Position numbers and translations under genes: made by a program
Notes under the pieces: generated by a model
Told to the model about the DNA's origin: nothing
Seen by the model: the letters and a program-made list of their open reading frames with translations, nothing else
The model's database searches: none
Part shown: in pieces, positions 44,044 through 52,735 of the stretch
How positions within the stretch are numbered: the first letter of the stretch is position 1
How the letters are laid out: every line of letters starts with the position of its first letter
Source of the DNA: Candidatus Pseudobacter hemicellulosilyticus
Lineage (GTDB): Bacteria > Bacteroidota > Bacteroidia > Chitinophagales > Chitinophagaceae
Length of the DNA stretch: 64,000 bases
Direction of reading: 5' to 3'
Assembly (NCBI GenBank): GCA_029202545.1
Contig: CP119311.1
Location: forward strand, 806,001 to 870,000

Positions 44044-45285
44044 TCAGTTATTTACATATAATGTGTCTCCTTTTAATTCAAAATTCACTTCCATGATCTC
44101 AAGCACTTTTAATGCATCAGACAGGTTGATGTTCCGGTAGATCTTGCCCTTGAAAGTCACTTCCTTCGCTGGCGGCTGATACACTACACGGATATTGTAC
44201 CAGCGCTCCAATTGCCGCAATACGGCCGACAGCGGCGCATCGTCGAAATTGAACAACCCATTTTTCCAGGCAATTACCTTGTCCGTATCCACAGACCGGA
44301 CAAGGCGCAGGCCCGCTTCACTACGTCTATTGGTCTCTGTTATTAACTGCACCTGCTGCCCGGGTTCCAGCAGCAAAGGCCCAGGCTGCCCCTGTATACC
44401 GGCAACATTCACCTGTATACTGCCTTTGAGCAGTGTGGCGCTGACAGCTTCATCATTATCGTAAGCGCTGATATTAAAATCAGTTCCCAGTACCGCTACT
44501 TCCATTTTATCCCGCACATCCACCAGGAAGGGCCTGCCCGGATCTTTTTCTACTATAAAATAAGCTTCACCGGTAATTTCCACTTTGCGCTCATTACCGG
44601 TAAATACAGTGGGGAAGCGAATAGAACTGGCGGCATTCAACCAGACCTTTGTTCCATCCGGAAGGGTTAGCTGGTACTGACGGCCCTTGGGTGTGGTCAT
44701 GGTATTGTACACCACCTCTTTGCCCCTGGCTTCATAGATCAGCTTGCCGGTCTGCACCCTGGCGACAGCACCTCCCTGCAAGGCAACGATGCCATTCTCC
44801 AGGCTGTCCAGTGATACCTGCCTGCCATCTGCCAGCGTCAGGACAGCGCCATCACGGCCAGGCGGTATGCCCTGCACAACCATAGGAGCCGCTGCTTTTT
44901 TGTTGTCATTGATGACCAGGAAGAAAAGCCCCACGCATAGCAGGACCAGGACGGCAGCCGCTGCCCAGCCCCATTTCCGGAGAAAATGGATCCGGTGAAC
45001 AACGGGCCCGGTTTCCGGCTGACCGGCATCCTGCCCGTTGCTGTCCCCAAGGAGCAGCCCGGGAAATTCGGCCTGCAGCCTTTCTTCCATTCTGTTGACA
45101 GGATAGGTGTACACTTCTTTGAGGAGACCGGCAATAGACTCAGCACTGCTGATATCTTTTAGTATACCGGCATGACGCAAGCTTTCCGATGCCCATTGTT
45201 CCAGGTCTGCCTTCTCAGCAGCAGACAACTGGTCATTCAGCAACCTGGCTGTTAACCGGGCAATATATTGGGCACGTTCAGTCAT
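44044..45285 (-). CDS. FecR-family anti-sigma / sigma regulator
   Basis: A 413-residue single-pass membrane protein. The N-terminal cytoplasmic region (IARLTARLLNDQLSAAEKADLEQWASES) is the FecR sigma-binding helix bundle. The membrane helix lies at about 100-119 (WGWAAAAVLVLLCVGLFFLVI). The FecR domain has GAVLTLADGRQVSLDSLENG, YNTMTTPKGRQYQLTLPDGTKVWLNAASSIRFP and GEAYFIVEKD, and a C-terminal DUF4974-like domain ends in FELKGDTLYVNN. It lies 52 bases after its sigma factor and 120 bases before the partner SusC. It is closely similar in layout to the FecR at 26138-27385. Confidence 0.93.
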   Translation of the reverse strand: MTERAQYIARLTARLLNDQLSAAEKADLEQWASESLRHAGILKDISSAESIAGLLKEVYTYPVNRMEERLQAEFPGLLLGDSNGQDAGQPETGPVVHRIHFLRKWGWAAAAVLVLLCVGLFFLVINDNKKAAAPMVVQGIPPGRDGAVLTLADGRQVSLDSLENGIVALQGGAVARVQTGKLIYEARGKEVVYNTMTTPKGRQYQLTLPDGTKVWLNAASSIRFPTVFTGNERKVEITGEAYFIVEKDPGRPFLVDVRDKMEVAVLGTDFNISAYDNDEAVSATLLKGSIQVNVAGIQGQPGPLLLEPGQQVQLITETNRRSEAGLRLVRSVDTDKVIAWKNGLFNFDDAPLSAVLRQLERWYNIRVVYQPPAKEVTFKGKIYRNINLSDALKVLEIMEVNFELKGDTLYVNN

Positions 45286-45337
45286 TACTATTACAAACGA
45301 CAGTACTGTTTTATTATACCTATTGTGCTAAAAAAAA

Positions 45338-45943
45338 TTATAACTGCTCCAGGAAAGAAAGTGCAAAAGCCGCCACCAGGGGGGAAAGCAGTTTATTCCT
45401 GACCAGGTGGGTGCGCATCAGGTCCAGCCCCCGGGCCCGGTAATTCTGAACAGTGTTATAGGAAAGCCCCAGCTCGGCTGCTATCTCAGGCAATTTCTTC
45501 CCCTCAATAAAGAGCATCCTGATCACTTTGCGGGATTGTTCCGGTAATAGCTCTATGGACTGATGTACGGCCCTGACTGCCTCTGCCCTGATATAAGCCA
45601 GCTCCACATCACCCATTTCACCCTCCGCCAGGTAGCGGATCTGCTCATGCGCCTGCTGATGCCGCTTTTCCGTTTTAAGGTGGTCCAGTGCAGCATTATT
45701 GACAGTAATATACAGGTAGGCTTTCAGTTTTTCCAGCAGCAGGAAATCCGTATGTCTGCGAAAAGTGCGGGCAAATGCCTCGGCGGTAATATCCTCCGCC
45801 ACCACTGTATCATTGACCAGCTGTTCAGCAAAAAAACGCAGTGGCCGCGCATAGTACCGGTAGATGGTGGCAAAAGCCTTTTCATCCCCCGACCTGAACT
45901 GCTGCATTAACGCATCATCCCCGTATGGTTGGCCTGTTGACAA
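45338..45943 (-). CDS. ECF RNA polymerase sigma factor
   Basis: A 201-residue protein starting at TTG 45943; an ATG at 45907 would shorten it by 12 residues (MQQFRSGDEKAF). Region 2: DEKAFATIYRYYARPLRFFAEQLVNDTVVAEDITAEAFART, then LKAYLYITVNNAALDHLKTEKR. Region 4: LLPEQSRKVIRMLFIEGKKLPEIAAELGLSYNTVQNYRARGLDLMR. A hydrophobic tail SPLVAAFALSFLEQL follows region 4. An inverted repeat (45942-45980) covers the TTG start and the upstream region, so either the start is the ATG or the repeat acts on translation. First gene of the operon that includes SusC/SusD, ABC and MutS-like genes. Confidence 0.92.
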   Translation of the reverse strand: MSTGQPYGDDALMQQFRSGDEKAFATIYRYYARPLRFFAEQLVNDTVVAEDITAEAFARTFRRHTDFLLLEKLKAYLYITVNNAALDHLKTEKRHQQAHEQIRYLAEGEMGDVELAYIRAEAVRAVHQSIELLPEQSRKVIRMLFIEGKKLPEIAAELGLSYNTVQNYRARGLDLMRTHLVRNKLLSPLVAAFALSFLEQL

Positions 45944-45980
45944 TATAGTATGGTAATAACCTGACCCACAATACTATATT
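45942..45980. promoter_or_regulatory. Inverted repeat at the 5' end of the sigma gene
   Basis: AATATAGTAT (45942-45951) and ATACTATATT (45971-45980) form a perfect 10-bp inverted repeat with a 19-base spacer. It covers the possible TTG start of the ECF sigma gene. It could be a protein operator or an RNA hairpin at the leader. A smaller hairpin CACAA/TTGTG lies at 46006-46019. Confidence 0.45.
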
Positions 45981-46350
45981 AAAAAGCTGAAAACGGTCCT
46001 TATTCCACAAAAAATTGTGATGGGTAACGATATAGTCGTTTCCAAACTGCCTTTCCGCTGAAACCAGCCCCAAATCCGCACGAACACTTGTTTGCTTTTG
46101 AGAATATATCAGGCTAAACGTCCGTTTCGAGTAACCAAAATCACTTCAGTTAATGACCTTATTCAGCCTGCAACATTGAAATACTGGTTTATTTTTGTGT
46201 CATCAATTCACTGAACGCTTCACCAGATCATAACAGATCATCCGCAATAGGTGCCAAACCAGTTACCTTTGCATAAGCCAGTGTGATCAAACTGACAATG
46301 TGCACTGCTGACAACAACAGCAGTTCCCTGAAGCATAAAACATAAAACAG
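45981..46350 (+). promoter_or_regulatory. Divergent intergenic region with -7-like boxes
   Basis: No gene is visible here. Perfect TAnnTTTG matches on the plus strand are TATTTTTG at 46190-46197 and TACCTTTG at 46264-46271. The latter would give a leader of about 70 bases for the CoA-transferase gene. Neither has a TTTG at exact -33 spacing. The minus-strand promoter for the sigma gene was not identified. Confidence 0.35.
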
Positions 46351-47649
46351 ATGAGCATTCTTCAATCTATCTCAGCAGAGCAGGCGGTAAAAGTGGTAAA
46401 ATCCGGCGACCGCGTATTTATCCATGGCAGTGCCGCCACCCCGGTACATCTTGTCCAGGCCCTACAGGCCAGGCATGAAGAATTGGAAAGTGTAGAGCTG
46501 GTGAGCATCACCAACCTCGGCGCTATTGAATTCAATAAACCCGAATTCAGGAAGAGCTTCTTCTTTAATTCCCTCTTCGTGTCCGGTAATACCAGGTCCG
46601 TAGCCAACAGTGAAGCTGGTGATTATGTACCCGTTTTCCTCAGCGAGATCCCCCTCCTGTTCAGACGCGCTATCCTGCCCATCGACGTAGCCCTGATCCA
46701 TGTATCTCCTCCTGACTCCCATGGTTTCTGCTCACTCGGCCCCTCCGTGGATATTGCCGTAGCAGCTGTAGAAACTGCCAAATATGTTATTGCACAGGTG
46801 AACCCCCGTATTCCCCGTACCCTCGGCGACGGCTATATCCACCTGAACAAGATCAACGCCGTTGTAGTCCATGTAGCTGAACTGCCCGAAGTTGACTACG
46901 CCGCAGGCGCCAACGAGATCAGCCAGCAGATCGGCCGCAACGTAGCCTCCCTCATCGAAGATGAAGCCACCCTGCAAATGGGTATCGGCACCATCCCCGA
47001 CCAGGTGTTGAAAAATCTCCACAACCACAAGAACCTCGGCCTCCATACCGAAATGCTTTCTGACGGTGTTATTCCGCTCCTGGAAAAAGGCGTTATCAAC
47101 AATACCAAAAAGAAGAACAATAAAGGGCTGTCCGTAACCAGCTTCCTGGTAGGTACCCGCAAGCTGTACGATTTTGTACATGACAACCCTTCCCTCCGGG
47201 TAATGGATATCAGCTATGTGAATGATACCAGCGTGATCCGCCAGAACCCCAAGGCAACGGCTATCAACAGCGCTATCGAGATTGACCTCACCGGCCAGGT
47301 TTGCGCTGACTCCATCGGTTCCTTCCAATACTCCGGTATCGGCGGCCAGATGGACTTCATGAGGGGCGCCTCCCTGTCTGTTGGTGGTAAACCCATCATT
47401 GCCCTGCCTTCCGTTACTTCCAAAGGGCTTACCCGCATCGTTCCCTTCCTGAAAGAAGGCGCCGGCGTGGTAACCACCAGGGGCCATATGCACTGGGTTG
47501 TCACCGAACACGGTATCGTTGACCTCTTTGGTAAGAACCTGAAACAACGCGCTGCCGCCCTGATCAGCATTGCCCACCCCGATCACCGGGAAGGGCTGGA
47601 AAAGGCCATGCACGCCAGGTTCTTCAAGAAATCCCTGGCCACTTCTTAG
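46351..47649 (+). CDS. Acetyl-CoA hydrolase / 4-hydroxybutyrate CoA-transferase family protein
   Basis: A 432-residue cytoplasmic enzyme of the family that moves CoA between short-chain acids and acetate or hydrolyses acetyl-CoA. The CoA-transferase fold motifs are VKSGDRVFIHGSAATP at the start, LGLHTEMLSDGVI with the expected catalytic glutamate near residue 233, and YSGIGGQMDFMRGA followed by GAGVVTTRGHMHWVVTEHGIVDLFGK. Length is typical. It stands alone between the sigma gene (divergent) and a strong terminator. Which acyl-CoA it uses cannot be told. Confidence 0.92.
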   Translation: MSILQSISAEQAVKVVKSGDRVFIHGSAATPVHLVQALQARHEELESVELVSITNLGAIEFNKPEFRKSFFFNSLFVSGNTRSVANSEAGDYVPVFLSEIPLLFRRAILPIDVALIHVSPPDSHGFCSLGPSVDIAVAAVETAKYVIAQVNPRIPRTLGDGYIHLNKINAVVVHVAELPEVDYAAGANEISQQIGRNVASLIEDEATLQMGIGTIPDQVLKNLHNHKNLGLHTEMLSDGVIPLLEKGVINNTKKKNNKGLSVTSFLVGTRKLYDFVHDNPSLRVMDISYVNDTSVIRQNPKATAINSAIEIDLTGQVCADSIGSFQYSGIGGQMDFMRGASLSVGGKPIIALPSVTSKGLTRIVPFLKEGAGVVTTRGHMHWVVTEHGIVDLFGKNLKQRAAALISIAHPDHREGLEKAMHARFFKKSLATS

Positions 47650-47700
47650 TAGCCACCGGGACACAGTTCCAAATACGAACCAATCGCATACTTGCTATCC

Positions 47701-47735
47701 GCTGCCGTTGTCAGATACAACGGCAGCTTTTTTTT
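47701..47735 (+). terminator. Rho-independent terminator after CoA-transferase gene
   Basis: Perfect 11-bp stem GCTGCCGTTGT / ACAACGGCAGC with a 5-base loop, followed by eight T residues. It lies 51 bases after the stop codon. Confidence 0.95.
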
Positions 47736-47936
47736 GCGCCAGCCTGAACATATCCCCAAATCTTATAGTCTGCCACTACCGCTAACCCCTCCCCGTTCTT
47801 CCCAATTCCCCCTCCACAGCCATCATTTTTTGACTCAGATCAATGCTCCATTCTTTCCAAATTATCTCCATTTTTAAACGGTTTTTGTGAATTACATTTA
47901 TATTTACCACCTCTTTGTAAAAACCCTGGAAAAATT

Positions 47937-48800
47937 ATGAAAGTAGATATCACTAAACTGCTTCAGAAAAACAAGAAGCAGATACTTGAGCAGTGGATGA
48001 AAAATCAACTGGCCGACGAAAGCCTGCGGGAAGACCTGATGACCAATGATGAGCTTCGTATCCAGTCCGAAGAGCTGCTGGATGCTTTCGCCAAATCGGT
48101 CAATAACAAGAATATCGCCGATCCCAATTCCGCTGATTTTGACAGCATCACCGAGATCCTTTCCGGTATCTCCATTTCCCGGGCCCGTCAGGGTTATTCG
48201 CCCAGGGAAACCGGTGTATATATTTTCAGCCTTAAAGATGCGATCCTCACCCTCCTGCAACAGGAGATCACCGATCCCATCGCTTTATACCAGGTCACGC
48301 TTCAGTTCAGCAAACTGATCGATAATTTCGGCGTCACTACTTTTGAGACCTTTATCAAAGGCCGTGAAGAAGTGATCCTTCGCCAGACAGATGAGATCAC
48401 CGAGATCTCCACCCCCGTGATCCGCGTTTGGGACAATATCCTGGCCCTGCCTATCATCGGCACCCTGGACAGTTCCCGTACTCAGGTAGTGATGGAAAAC
48501 CTGCTGGTGCAGATCGTGGAAACCGGCAGCAGCATTGCTATCCTGGATATCTCCGGCGTTCCCGCAGTGGACTCCCTGGTAGCCCAGCACCTGATCAAGA
48601 CGGTTAGCGCTACCCGCCTCATGGGCGCCGAATGTATCATCAGCGGTATCCGCCCGGAAATTGCCCAGACCGTGGTACACCTCGGTATTGATCTTTCCGG
48701 CATCGTCACCAAAGCTACCCTGGCCAGCGCCCTCAAACATGCCTACGGCATGCTGCAGCTGGAAGTAAAAAAATCAGTTAAAGAAAAAAGCAGTCTCTAA
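47937..48800 (+). CDS. rsbR: RsbR-type stressosome protein (N-terminal RsbRD domain + STAS)
   Basis: A 287-residue protein. Residues 1-150 are the helical RsbRD_N-like sensor domain, and residues about 165-280 the STAS domain. It retains phosphorylatable residues at both switch positions of stressosome RsbR proteins: Ser179 in PIIGTLDSSR and Ser213 in GVPAVDSLVAQHL. SGIRPEIAQTVVHLGI is the conserved STAS end. It should form the stressosome shell with RsbS and release RsbT upon stress. Genes for RsbS, RsbT, a phosphatase, a histidine kinase and a response regulator follow in the same operon; the gap to rsbS is 6 bases. Confidence 0.9.
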   Translation: MKVDITKLLQKNKKQILEQWMKNQLADESLREDLMTNDELRIQSEELLDAFAKSVNNKNIADPNSADFDSITEILSGISISRARQGYSPRETGVYIFSLKDAILTLLQQEITDPIALYQVTLQFSKLIDNFGVTTFETFIKGREEVILRQTDEITEISTPVIRVWDNILALPIIGTLDSSRTQVVMENLLVQIVETGSSIAILDISGVPAVDSLVAQHLIKTVSATRLMGAECIISGIRPEIAQTVVHLGIDLSGIVTKATLASALKHAYGMLQLEVKKSVKEKSSL

Positions 48801-48806
48801 TCTCGT

Positions 48807-49217
48807 ATGGACAGAATTCCGATCCTCCAGATGGGGAAATTCCTGCTGGTCACTATCCAGGTTGATCTCTACGACCGCCTGGCATTAAATTTAGAGAGTG
48901 ACCTGGTGCAGATGGTAAGCAAAACCGGCGCAAGAGGTGTGCTGATAGATATTTCCGCACTCTCTATCGTTGATTCCTTTATGGGCCGCATCATCGGCAA
49001 TATCGGCAGCATGAGCAAGATCATGGACGCTGAGACTGTGGTGGTGGGGATGCAACCAGCTGTTGCCATTACCCTTGTTGAGCTGGGACTTGAACTCAAA
49101 GGAGTCAATACCGCCCTCAATGTGGAAAGGGGAATGGCATTATTAAACAAAAAAATAGGTTCTTCCGGTGACGGGGATAACCAGGAGGACCAACAGGATG
49201 ATACTGGTACTGAATAA
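48807..49217 (+). CDS. rsbS: RsbS-type STAS protein, stressosome scaffold
   Basis: A 136-residue STAS protein. LYDRLALNLESDLVQMV and GVLIDISALSIVDSFMGRII match RsbS closely, and Ser57 in the VDSF motif is the phosphorylation site by homology. It should hold RsbT in the unstressed state. The last 20 residues (GDGDNQEDQQDDTGTE) form an acidic disordered tail not found in the core family. It overlaps rsbT by 20 bases. Confidence 0.92.
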   Translation: MDRIPILQMGKFLLVTIQVDLYDRLALNLESDLVQMVSKTGARGVLIDISALSIVDSFMGRIIGNIGSMSKIMDAETVVVGMQPAVAITLVELGLELKGVNTALNVERGMALLNKKIGSSGDGDNQEDQQDDTGTE

Positions 49218-49611
49218 GGACGTTATGGCTATCGGGAATGAAAGGGATGTAGTTCCCTTTCGTAACCGGGTAAAAGAACATGCCGTCAAAATAGGCATGA
49301 GCCTGGTAAATCAGACCAAACTCATCACCGCCGCCTCCGAGCTGGTCCGCAATATGCTGCGGTATGCCAATGGAGGCGTTACCAATATTGAAACAGTCAG
49401 TAAAGGAAGAGAGAACGGCATCCGCCTCACCTTCCTCGATAAAGGCCCCGGGATCAAAGATATTCCCCAGGCTATGAAGGACGGCTTCTCCACCGGCAAA
49501 AGCCTGGGACTGGGCTTACCGGGCGCGAGGCGGCTGGTGAGCGAATTTGACATTGTCAGCTCACCCGGCAAAGGGACTACGGTCACTATTATAAAGTGGA
49601 AGAATGGTTAA
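49198..49611 (+). CDS. rsbT: RsbT-type serine/threonine kinase (anti-sigma regulatory switch)
   Basis: A 137-residue HATPase of the RsbT/RsbW group from ATG 49198 (MILVLNKDV), with GGAGG 10 or so bases upstream; an ATG at 49168 is less likely. Motifs are TAASELVRNMLRYANGG (N-box), FLDKGPGIKDIPQAMKDGFSTGKSLGLGLPGARRLVSEF (G1/G2 boxes, nearly identical to RsbT) and GKGTTVTI. It phosphorylates RsbR/RsbS and, when freed, switches on a partner phosphatase. Start overlaps rsbS and end overlaps the next gene by 8 bases. Confidence 0.93.
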   Translation: MILVLNKDVMAIGNERDVVPFRNRVKEHAVKIGMSLVNQTKLITAASELVRNMLRYANGGVTNIETVSKGRENGIRLTFLDKGPGIKDIPQAMKDGFSTGKSLGLGLPGARRLVSEFDIVSSPGKGTTVTIIKWKNG

Positions 49612-50620
49612 TGCAGTACATCATCGCCTCAATGCCTCCGACAGAAGTTATTTTGCCATCCTGAAAAAAGAAATTCATGCGCTGGCCTCCGGGGTCGGCT
49701 TCTCCGCCAAAAAACTGGCCGAGATAGATATTGTTGTGGCCGAAATTGTCTCTAACCTGGCCAAACATGCCGGCGGCGGGGAACTGCTGGTCAAGATCAT
49801 TGAACAGGCAGGCATTCCCGGTATTGAACTGATCAGCGTGGACAACGGCCCCGGCATCAACGACCTCAACTATATGATGCAGGACGGCGCTTCTTCCAAA
49901 AAAACACTTGGTCAGGGCCTGGGCGCCATCAAAAGACTGTCCGATTTCCTCCAGATCTATACCAACAAAGCCTGGGGCACTATCCTGCTCTGCCGCTTTT
50001 TTCTGCAGGCGCTGCCCGCGGCTGCCAGTAAAGACCCGGTTGAAATCCGTTCTGTAGTGATCCCCAAACCAGGAGAAACTGCCTGCGGTGACGGTTTTTC
50101 CTATAAGCAAACCAAGCAGGACCTTCGCCTCTTCCTGGGTGACGGCCTGGGCCATGGACCCGAAGCCGCTGCTGCCGTAGCGGCCGCCGATGAAGCTTTC
50201 CGCACCTGTCCCGACAATAGCCCCTGTGAGATCATCCGCTTTATGCATACCGCCGTCAAAAAAACCCGCGGGCTGGTAGGCACCGTCGCCATCTTCAATT
50301 TCAAGGAAAAACAATGGCGGCTCTGCGGCGTAGGCAATATTGCCACCAGGATGCAATCCCGTACCTTCAGCAAGAACTATATCTCTTATAACGGTATTAT
50401 AGGTCTTAACATTCCCGGCACCATGAACGACCAGGAAATACCCTACGAGAAAGGTCAGCATATGGTCCTTTGCAGCGATGGCATCCGCTCCCGCTGGGAT
50501 CTGCTGAAATATACCGGTATTTTCAGGTACGACCTGTCCATCCTGGCAACAGCTTTGCTGAAGGATCATACCCGCAACACGGATGACAGCTCCGTGGTCA
50601 GCTGTAAAATCAATGTATGA
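49604..50620 (+). CDS. HATPase (RsbT/RsbW-like) fused to SpoIIE/RsbX-like phosphatase domain
   Basis: A 338-residue protein. Residues 1-135 form an anti-sigma-type ATPase (VAEIVSNLAKHAGGGELL N-box, VDNGPGINDLNYMMQDGASSKKTLGQGLGAIKRLSDF). Residues about 145-338 form a PP2C-like SpoIIE/RsbX domain (GDGFSYKQTKQDLRLFLGDGLGHGPEAA with the metal-binding Asp, then VLCSDGIRSRWD and TDDSSVVSCKI). The layout suggests it resets the stressosome by dephosphorylating RsbR/RsbS while also binding an RsbT-like partner. Its stop overlaps the next ATG (ATGA). Confidence 0.88.
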   Translation: MVNAVHHRLNASDRSYFAILKKEIHALASGVGFSAKKLAEIDIVVAEIVSNLAKHAGGGELLVKIIEQAGIPGIELISVDNGPGINDLNYMMQDGASSKKTLGQGLGAIKRLSDFLQIYTNKAWGTILLCRFFLQALPAAASKDPVEIRSVVIPKPGETACGDGFSYKQTKQDLRLFLGDGLGHGPEAAAAVAAADEAFRTCPDNSPCEIIRFMHTAVKKTRGLVGTVAIFNFKEKQWRLCGVGNIATRMQSRTFSKNYISYNGIIGLNIPGTMNDQEIPYEKGQHMVLCSDGIRSRWDLLKYTGIFRYDLSILATALLKDHTRNTDDSSVVSCKINV

Positions 50621-52251
50621 GAACAGAGGAAATTGTTAAGGTAACCCTGCAGAACGAAATGGACCTGATCCTGGCACACAGGCGGTCCATGCGGCTGGCA
50701 GAGCTCGTTGGTTGTAGCCTGGCTGCCCAGACTACCTTCGCCACTGCGGTGTCGGAAGTGTCCCGGATGGCCATTGAGAAAGGGAAAGACAATTACCTGG
50801 TCCTCTGCATCAGCCAGTCGCAGAAAGACAAACACCTGATTGCCCGCATCATCCATGAAGAAGGCGCCCGCAAACATGAAGGGCTCGCCTTTGCCCAGCG
50901 GCTGGTAGATAAAGTGCATGTCAGCACCAGCGGCGCCAAAACCCAGGTAGAGCTGTTCTTCCTGATGCCCGGGTCCGAAAAACAGGACGCCACCCGCATT
51001 GATGAATGGCGCCAGACCCTGCGCAATGAACCCGCCGTTTCCCCTTACGAAGAGATCAAACGCAAAAATGACCAGCTCCAGAGCCTGGCCAATAAGCTCA
51101 GGGACAGCGAGACCCAGTACAAGACCCTGACCAATTCCCTGCCCATCATCATCTTTTCCGCAGATCCGGCAGGCAACCTGATCTACGCCAACGACTGGCT
51201 CCAGAAGTTCACAGGACAATCCATCGCCCAACTCAATAAAAGCTGGGAACAGGTGATCCACTCGGACGACCTGCCCTGCTTCCTGGCCCTGCTGAAACAG
51301 CCCGAGCCCACCAGCTCTGGCCCGCAGCGCGTCCAGTGCAGGCTCAAGAACAAATACGCCGAAGACTACCTATGGCATATGGCTTCCGTATCCCCACTGA
51401 CCAATGAGGCCGGGACCCTGACCCAATGGATCGGTTTTATTGTGGATATCAATGCACAGAAGCTGGTGGAACAAACCTTGCAGGATAATGAGGAGCTGAT
51501 GCAGATCCAGGCAAGATTGAAGGAGAACGAAGCCAAGCTGGAAGGAAATATCAACGAACTGAACCGGAGCAACCAGGACCTGCAGCAGTTCGCTTACGTG
51601 GCCTCCCATGACCTGCAGGAGCCGGTCCGGAAGATCAGCATTTACAGCGACTACTTCCTGACCAAGTACCACCACCTGTTCGATAGCAAAGGAACAGAAT
51701 ACCTGCGCGGCATGCGCTCAGCCACCCAGCGGATGCGTAACCTGATCCACGACCTCCTGTCCTATTCACAGATTGACAGGAACAGGATCCAGTTTAAACA
51801 AACAGATCTGAACCAGGTGATCCAGGATGTCCGGGAAGACCTTGAACTGCTGATCAGGGAAAAGGAAGCAACTATCCGGTCCACCCCATTGCCCCAGATC
51901 ATGGCAGATTTCGGAATGATGCGACAACTCTTTGCCAATATTATCGTTAATTCATTGAAATATTCCAGCGAAGACCGCAAACCTATCATCGAGATCTCCC
52001 ACCAGCAGACTGAAGGATTCCTGGAAATTGCGGTCAAAGACAACGGCATTGGCTTTGAGGAGAAATACCTTCCCAAAATGTTCAAACTGTTCCAACGGCT
52101 GCATTCAGAAGAAAAGTATAAAGGCACCGGCCTCGGACTGGCCATTTGTGGAAAGATAGTAGCCCTCCACAACGGCCAGCTCTCAGCAACCAGTAAGTTG
52201 ACAGAAGGCGCTACCTTTACTATTAAATTGCCCTATCAGCATAATCAGTAA
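50617..52251 (+). CDS. PAS-domain hybrid sensor histidine kinase with RsbW-like N-terminal domain
   Basis: A 544-residue soluble protein. Residues 1-130 resemble a degenerate anti-sigma ATPase (EIVKVTLQNEMDLILAHRRSMRLAELVGCSLAAQTTFATAVSEVSRMAIEKG), without a proper N-box. A PAS domain lies at about 160-285 (ILFSADPAGNLIYANDWLQKFTGQS-like). HisKA follows: FAYVASHDLQEPVRKISIYSDYF near residue 330, with the phosphorylated His. HATPase_c motifs are IIVNSLKYSSEDRKP, VKDNGIGFEEKYLPKMFKLFQRLH and GTGLGLAICGKIV. It links the stressosome switch to a phosphorelay; the partner response regulator gene starts 1 base after its stop. Confidence 0.9.
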   Translation: MRTEEIVKVTLQNEMDLILAHRRSMRLAELVGCSLAAQTTFATAVSEVSRMAIEKGKDNYLVLCISQSQKDKHLIARIIHEEGARKHEGLAFAQRLVDKVHVSTSGAKTQVELFFLMPGSEKQDATRIDEWRQTLRNEPAVSPYEEIKRKNDQLQSLANKLRDSETQYKTLTNSLPIIIFSADPAGNLIYANDWLQKFTGQSIAQLNKSWEQVIHSDDLPCFLALLKQPEPTSSGPQRVQCRLKNKYAEDYLWHMASVSPLTNEAGTLTQWIGFIVDINAQKLVEQTLQDNEELMQIQARLKENEAKLEGNINELNRSNQDLQQFAYVASHDLQEPVRKISIYSDYFLTKYHHLFDSKGTEYLRGMRSATQRMRNLIHDLLSYSQIDRNRIQFKQTDLNQVIQDVREDLELLIREKEATIRSTPLPQIMADFGMMRQLFANIIVNSLKYSSEDRKPIIEISHQQTEGFLEIAVKDNGIGFEEKYLPKMFKLFQRLHSEEKYKGTGLGLAICGKIVALHNGQLSATSKLTEGATFTIKLPYQHNQ

Positions 52252-52252
52252 G

Positions 52253-52657
52253 ATGCAAGATTACCCCACCATATTACTCATTGACGACGATATTGAAGAT
52301 CGCGTATTCCTCCAGGAGATCTTTGAAGGACTGGGTTACCAGTCTTCCATTGAATTTGCAGACAATGGGGAGCATGCCCTCCTGTACCTTGAAAAAAGCA
52401 TCAACGATCAAAAGATACCGCACCTCATTGTGCTGGACCTGAACATGCCCCGGATGAATGGCACCCAGGTACTCCGGTTATTGAAGAAGAATAATTCGCT
52501 GAAAGACATTACTGTTATCATTTACAGCACTTCGCTCAATCCTATTGAGCGGGATGAATGCATTGCCCTCGGCGCCCATTCCTACGTTATCAAACCCATC
52601 ACTTACAACGAATCCATCGCCAACGCCCGGATGTTCTATGACCTGGCCACGGCTTAA
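52253..52657 (+). CDS. Single-domain response regulator (Rcp1-like)
   Basis: A 134-residue receiver domain with no output domain. Acidic pocket ILLIDDDIEDR (D11-D13), phosphoacceptor Asp62 in VLDLNMPRMNG, switch Ser/Thr near 92 (IIYSTSLNP) and Lys114 in VIKP are all present. The pattern is the Rcp1/CheY-like regulator that partners PAS kinases in many bacteria. It ends the stressosome operon and converges on the MBL-fold gene. The output must lie in a separate protein. Confidence 0.92.
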   Translation: MQDYPTILLIDDDIEDRVFLQEIFEGLGYQSSIEFADNGEHALLYLEKSINDQKIPHLIVLDLNMPRMNGTQVLRLLKKNNSLKDITVIIYSTSLNPIERDECIALGAHSYVIKPITYNESIANARMFYDLATA

Positions 52658-52735
52658 CAGCCAGCTCCGGTTGTGATCAGGCGCCTGCCTTCCACCCGCT
52701 GCCAGGATCCCTCACAGCGTTTTCCGCCTAATCCC

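Noticed and set aside
46732..47664. A 310-codon minus-strand frame over the CoA-transferase gene
   Set aside because: Antisense to a gene with intact catalytic motifs; no domain is recognisable in it.
49589..50569. A 326-codon minus-strand frame over the SpoIIE-type phosphatase gene
   Set aside because: Antisense to a well-supported gene inside a tightly overlapping operon.
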